The notes under the pieces: generated by a model
Database searches by the model: none
What the model was told of the DNA's origin: nothing
Seen by the model: only the letters and a program-made list of their open reading frames with translations
Source: Psychrobacillus sp044762655
GTDB lineage: Bacteria > Bacillota > Bacilli > Bacillales_A > Planococcaceae
Assembly: GCF_044762655.1 (NCBI RefSeq)
Contig: NZ_JBIWER010000001.1
Location: 372,001-436,000, forward strand
Length of the DNA stretch: 64,000 nt
Direction: 5' to 3'
Shown: positions 61,332 through 64,000 of the stretch, one piece after another
Layout of the letters: every line of letters starts with the position of its first letter
How positions within the stretch are numbered: the first letter of the stretch is position 1
Position numbers and translations under genes: made by a program

Positions 61332-62798
61332 TTATTTATTATTAATGCTTTGAGCTTCTTTGTAGGTCTCATCTATATACTTAGCAATCGCTTGTTGATC
61401 TTCCGTTATTTGAACAAGTGTAGCGTTAAATTCCTCTACAGTCGCTGTGCTTTCTTCAATAATTGCCGCGAACTCATTCGTACTAATATTAATGGATTCC
61501 GTATTATTAGAAATAACATCTACATCTTGCAAGAATTTAGCTAACTCGTCTTGTAAATTCTTCATTGTTAAATGCAGTTTATTAAATGATTTATTTGATT
61601 CGTCAACTGTAGATACTTGAGCGTAAATTTGATTTACACCATTTTCTAGCTTGTTTAGAGCTTCTTGATTATATTTATTTAACTGATTTAAATTGTCATC
61701 AATTTTTTCTAATGATTGATCAGTAACACCGGCAAGTTTTCTAATTTCATCTGCAACCACCGCAAATCCTTTTCCTAGTTCTCCAGCTCTTGCAGCCTCT
61801 ATCGATGCATTTAATGCTAGAAGATTAGTTTGTGCTGTAATTTGACGAATATCACTCGCAAAAGTATTTGTTTCATTAATCTTTTCAGAAAGACCATTGA
61901 ATGTTTTATTTAGTTCAACGAAAAAGACTGTAAATTGATCAATTTCTTTTTTCATTTTTTCCATAACCGTTGAGCCATCCGACGCATTCTGTTCTGCTAA
62001 TTCAGCCTGTTTAACAATCTCCTCTAAATGATCAGCCATTTCTTTTACTGAATCAGAAGTTGCCTCTGCACTTTTTACAATATCAACAACGTGATCAGCT
62101 TGTTTTTGGGAGCCAATACTAACTTCCCCAACAGCCACAAGCATTTCCTGCTGTGCATTGTTCGTGTTGAATGTATTTGTGCGTATTTGCTCCAAATTAG
62201 TAGTAATAACAGATACTGCAGTTTCCAGTTTTTGATGTAGGAAAGCATCTTCATCAGACTTCACTTTAGCTGCTTGAATCAGCTTTTCGACATTAGTGAA
62301 TAACTTCTTACTTTGTCTTACTTGCAAGAAAATACCTAGAGCCATGATAAACTGGATAAAGAAAACATTTACAGTTCGGCCTTCAAATATACCTGAATTA
62401 TCTAGCACCACATTTAAAGCCATTGCTCCTAAACTCAGTATGTATCCAAATAAAAAAACACCTTGGTTAGAATGCAAGCTACTTAAGATTAAGATAAAAA
62501 GTGCTAAAACGATTGTGGCAATACTTACTTCATTAAAATAACTCATACTTATCGCTGTTATCGCTCCGGAGAGCACAACAAAATAAGGAAAAACACGTGC
62601 AATTTGTATTGACTTTCTAGCAACAAAATACAAAGTAATCGTTATAACAAAAGGAATTCCAATTGAAATTATGACAACTGCTGCCTGTTGAATAATAATT
62701 TGTACTAGTAATCCTAGACCTCCTGCTAATCCATAAGCTAAAAACAGTATGAAGTTTTTTCTCATTAAATCTTCGTTTTTCAACTCATTAATATTCAT
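61332..62798 (-). CDS. Methyl-accepting chemotaxis protein with multi-span N-terminus
   Basis: A 488-residue receptor. The N-terminal ~165 residues form about six membrane spans with only short loops. No HAMP domain is evident, and a long cytoplasmic signalling helix follows. The CheA/CheW tip is canonical: QTNLLALNASIEAARAGE and GFAVVADEIRKLAG. A sensor buried in the membrane suggests sensing of membrane state, energy or a hydrophobic ligand (inference). GTGGGGG fits the ATG at 62798, five codons inside the longest frame. Confidence 0.9.
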   Translation of the reverse strand: MNINELKNEDLMRKNFILFLAYGLAGGLGLLVQIIIQQAAVVIISIGIPFVITITLYFVARKSIQIARVFPYFVVLSGAITAISMSYFNEVSIATIVLALFILILSSLHSNQGVFLFGYILSLGAMALNVVLDNSGIFEGRTVNVFFIQFIMALGIFLQVRQSKKLFTNVEKLIQAAKVKSDEDAFLHQKLETAVSVITTNLEQIRTNTFNTNNAQQEMLVAVGEVSIGSQKQADHVVDIVKSAEATSDSVKEMADHLEEIVKQAELAEQNASDGSTVMEKMKKEIDQFTVFFVELNKTFNGLSEKINETNTFASDIRQITAQTNLLALNASIEAARAGELGKGFAVVADEIRKLAGVTDQSLEKIDDNLNQLNKYNQEALNKLENGVNQIYAQVSTVDESNKSFNKLHLTMKNLQDELAKFLQDVDVISNNTESINISTNEFAAIIEESTATVEEFNATLVQITEDQQAIAKYIDETYKEAQSINNK

Positions 62799-62837
62799 TT
62801 CTTTTTCCCCCACGCTTTTATTCTGAAAAATTAAAAA

Positions 62838-62865
62838 ACCGATGTTATATAATTATAACATCGGT
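62838..62865 (-). terminator. Intrinsic terminator of prfB
   Basis: ACCGATGTTATA pairs perfectly with TATAACATCGGT around TAAT; T run on the minus strand. Confidence 0.93.
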
Positions 62866-62879
62866 GTGTAAAACGTCTA

Positions 62880-63984
62880 TTAATTTATTTTTGAACGTAG
62901 ATATGCGTGAATAAACGGATCAATCTCACCATCTACCACTGCATGAACATTACCACTTTCTTCATTGGTACGATGGTCTTTTACCATTGAATATGGATGG
63001 AATACATAAGAACGTATTTGACTTCCCCATCCAATTTCTTTTTGTTCTCCACGGATTTCCAATAATTGAGCTTCTTGTTCTTCAATTTTCAGTTGATATA
63101 GTTTTGATTTTAATAATTTCATCGCTTGTTCACGGTTTTTAATCTGTGAACGCTCTGTTTGGCATGTAACAACAGTGTTCGTAGGTAAATGGGTAATACG
63201 AACAGCTGAGTCCGTCGTATTAATATGCTGCCCACCAGCACCTGTTGCACGATACGTATCGACTTTCAAATCTTCTGTACGGATATCGATTTCAATTTCA
63301 TCCGTAAACTCTGGCATAACTTCACAGGAAACAAATGAAGTATGTCGGCGCCCTGAAGAGTCAAAAGGAGAAATACGAACAAGACGATGGACGCCTTTTT
63401 CGGCTTTTAAATAGCCATATGCATTATGTCCTTTGATGAGTAACGTTACCGATTTAATACCAGCTTCATCACCTGGTAAATAATCAATCGTTTCTACTTT
63501 AAATCCATGCTTGTCTGCCCATCTTTGGTACATACGGAGCAATATAGAACCCCAATCCTGTGACTCGGTACCACCAGCACCAGGATGCAATTCTAAAATC
63601 GCATTATGCTTATCGTATTCTTCACTCAATAACATTTGCAATTCAAAATCACTAAGCTTATTTGTGAATTCTTGTAGTTGATGGCCAAGGTCTTCTTGTA
63701 ATTCATCGTCTGGCATTTCTTTGATTAATTCCAAAGTCATCTCTAAGTCTTCTTGCATCGACTCCAGATTACGATACTCTTCTACGATGGCTTTTAATGC
63801 ATTGGTTTCATTGATTACTTTTTGAGCACCTTGTGCATCATCCCAAAAATCAGGAAATGTCATCATCTCTTCTAATTCTTGAATACGAACCTCTTTGTTT
63901 TCTAAGTCAAAGAGACCCCCTAAAGTCTTTTAACTTTCCTGAAGTTCTATCTAGCTCGTTACGTACTGTTGCAATTTCTATCAT
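62880..63984 (-). CDS. prfB: Peptide chain release factor 2, programmed +1 frameshift
   Basis: Terminates translation at UAA and UGA. The first frame gives 25 residues (start 63984, SD GGAGGA) and ends at an in-frame TGA (63909-63907). The site is AGG GGG TCT CTT TGA C, the standard autoregulatory shift signal with its internal SD AGGGGG. After the +1 shift the second frame adds 342 residues, 367 in all. The RF2 recognition tripeptide SPF (RISPFDSSGR) and the catalytic GGQ (GAGGQHINTT) are present. Confidence 0.96.
63907..63921 (-). promoter_or_regulatory. prfB +1 frameshift site
   Basis: AGGGGG, three bases, then CTTTGAC on the minus strand. Low RF2 makes the ribosome pause at TGA and slip forward one base on CTT. 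Confidence 0.95.
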
Positions 63985-64000
63985 TTGTTTTCCTCCGACT

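Noticed and set aside
63867..63984. Separate small upstream ORF before prfB
   Set aside because: It is the zero-frame part of prfB ending at the programmed TGA, with the full slippage signal.

Overview
The window looks like chromosomal DNA from a low-GC, spore-former-type Bacillales bacterium. Codon use, strong Shine-Dalgarno sequences, lipoprotein signals and gene order all point to the Planococcaceae side (Psychrobacillus, Sporosarcina or Lysinibacillus-like). That placement is inference from gene content and AT-richness. I see no phage, transposase, CRISPR array, rRNA or tRNA. Nearly all genes are recognisable core genes.

Layout. (1) 1-12.4 kb holds the yjb/spx neighbourhood known from Bacillus subtilis: RluA-type pseudouridine synthase (partial), NAD kinase, small alarmone synthetase YjbM, YjbL, YjbK, lytic transglycosylase CwlQ, truncated haemoglobin YjbI, the Spx adaptor SpxH, PepF, CoiA, MecA, Spx, and a secreted DUF4015 glycoside hydrolase. 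Spx and its degradation adaptor SpxH, plus the ClpC adaptor MecA, make this a proteolysis and thiol-stress cluster. (2) 12.6-26.5 kb carries two complete oligopeptide ABC transporters, oppABCDF and an app-like D-F-B-C-A operon, flanking a DUF3899 gene and T-box-controlled trpS. (3) 27-33 kb carries fabF and fabH with a FapR operator, YjzD, an N-domain-less ClpB behind a CtsR operator, and an Fnr-type Fe-S regulator. (4) 33.3-37 kb carries YitW, YitV, YitU, DegV and DUF3231. (5) 37.2-51 kb carries a membrane-anchored degenerate GH13 protein, a 53-residue membrane microprotein, YisL, YisK, DUF418, addA, addB, signal peptidase I and YhjE. (6) 51-52 kb carries azlC and azlD. (7) 52-64 kb carries the divisome and wall cluster csbA, minJ, ctpB, a TlpA/ResA-like thioredoxin, an EnvC-like M23 hydrolase, ftsX, ftsE, cccB, a YitT-family protein, a chemotaxis receptor and prfB with its programmed +1 frameshift. 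Regions 1-5 follow, in reverse, one continuous stretch of the B. subtilis map. Region 7 comes from a distant stretch, so a rearrangement junction lies near azlCD.

Control elements read directly from sequence are a tryptophan T-box, FapR and CtsR operators overlapping or following good sigma-A promoters, about two dozen intrinsic terminators, a partial terminator inside the opp operon, and the prfB frameshift site.

The unexplained material is mostly between genes. It includes four copies of a 12-bp motif on an exact 21-bp period (37.07-37.15 kb), several families of dispersed palindromic elements, a three-hairpin cluster (55.9-56.0 kb), a structured leader before yitW, and two genes that appear to start at an ATA codon behind a near-perfect ribosome binding site.
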